Origin: Anaerolineales bacterium
GTDB lineage: Bacteria > Chloroflexota > Anaerolineae > Promineifilales > Promineifilaceae
DNA: 9,233 bases
Reading direction: 5' to 3'
Assembly: GCA_020432595.1 (NCBI GenBank)
Contig: JAGQGA010000175.1
Location: 1-9,233 of the forward strand
The notes beneath the pieces were generated by a model. The model saw only the letters and a list, made by a program, of their open reading frames with translations. It was not told where the DNA came from and ran no database searches. The position numbers were made by a program, and so were the translations under genes. Below, one piece after another: positions 9,210 to 9,233 of this stretch (the stretch's first letter is position 1; each line of letters opens with the position of its first letter).

Positions 9210-9233
9210 ACCGTCATCTGATAAATGGGCATT

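Noticed and set aside
9170..9232. DUF3467 start at 9232
   Set aside because: The extra 21 residues do not resemble the family; the frame is merely open to the window edge.

Overview
The window looks like a chromosomal stretch from an uncultured or filamentous Chloroflexota (Anaerolineae, Caldilineae or Ardenticatenia type). This is an inference from the gene content (AviRa-type methyltransferase, bacterial translin, DUF3467, DUF4230, a large GATase-like membrane protein beside an ABC-2 ATPase), the mid-to-high G+C, and AGTAATC-type intergenic repeats. No rRNA, tRNA or CRISPR array was recognised, and no gene-free stretch exceeds about 165 bases.

Layout. From 114 to 6326 every gene reads on the minus strand. 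In transcription order these are: a DUF503/YlxP-like protein (6326-6042); an 822-aa secreted and membrane-anchored protein with a GATase1-like domain (6035-3567); a pair of small conserved hypothetical genes (3524-3291, 3286-3035); a decayed copy of the 822-aa gene's 3' end (about 3031-2918); a small two-helix membrane protein coupled to an AviRa-like rRNA methyltransferase (2886-2632, 2629-1898); a VapB-like antitoxin (1804-1586) followed by a broken VapC/PIN toxin (1583-1143, two frameshifts and one in-frame stop); and an ABC-2 type exporter ATPase (1058-114). The last third alternates in strand: DUF4230 protein (+, 6488-7213), 2Fe-2S ferredoxin (-, 7650-7318), four-helix membrane protein (+, 7772-8176), then a DUF3467 protein and a translin-family protein in one operon (-, 9169-8846 and 8839-8201).

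How the genes may work together. The 822-aa protein and the ABC ATPase look like parts of one export system of the gliding/ABC-2 kind, now separated by about 2.5 kb of accessory material (toxin-antitoxin, resistance-type methyltransferase, duplicated gene fragment). The DUF3467-translin pair is a compact two-gene operon with a probable nucleic-acid role.

The most striking signal is not a gene. The perfect 10-bp palindrome AACGGCCGTT occurs 14 times in 9.2 kb, where uniform composition predicts about 0.01. It lies inside genes in all three codon phases and in three intergenic regions. It behaves like a genome-wide HIP1-style palindrome. Two intergenic copies share a 24-bp extension containing a perfect TATAAT box pointing into the downstream gene. 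A second repeat family forms hairpins at both convergent gene junctions, and at one of them it supplies the stop codons of both genes.
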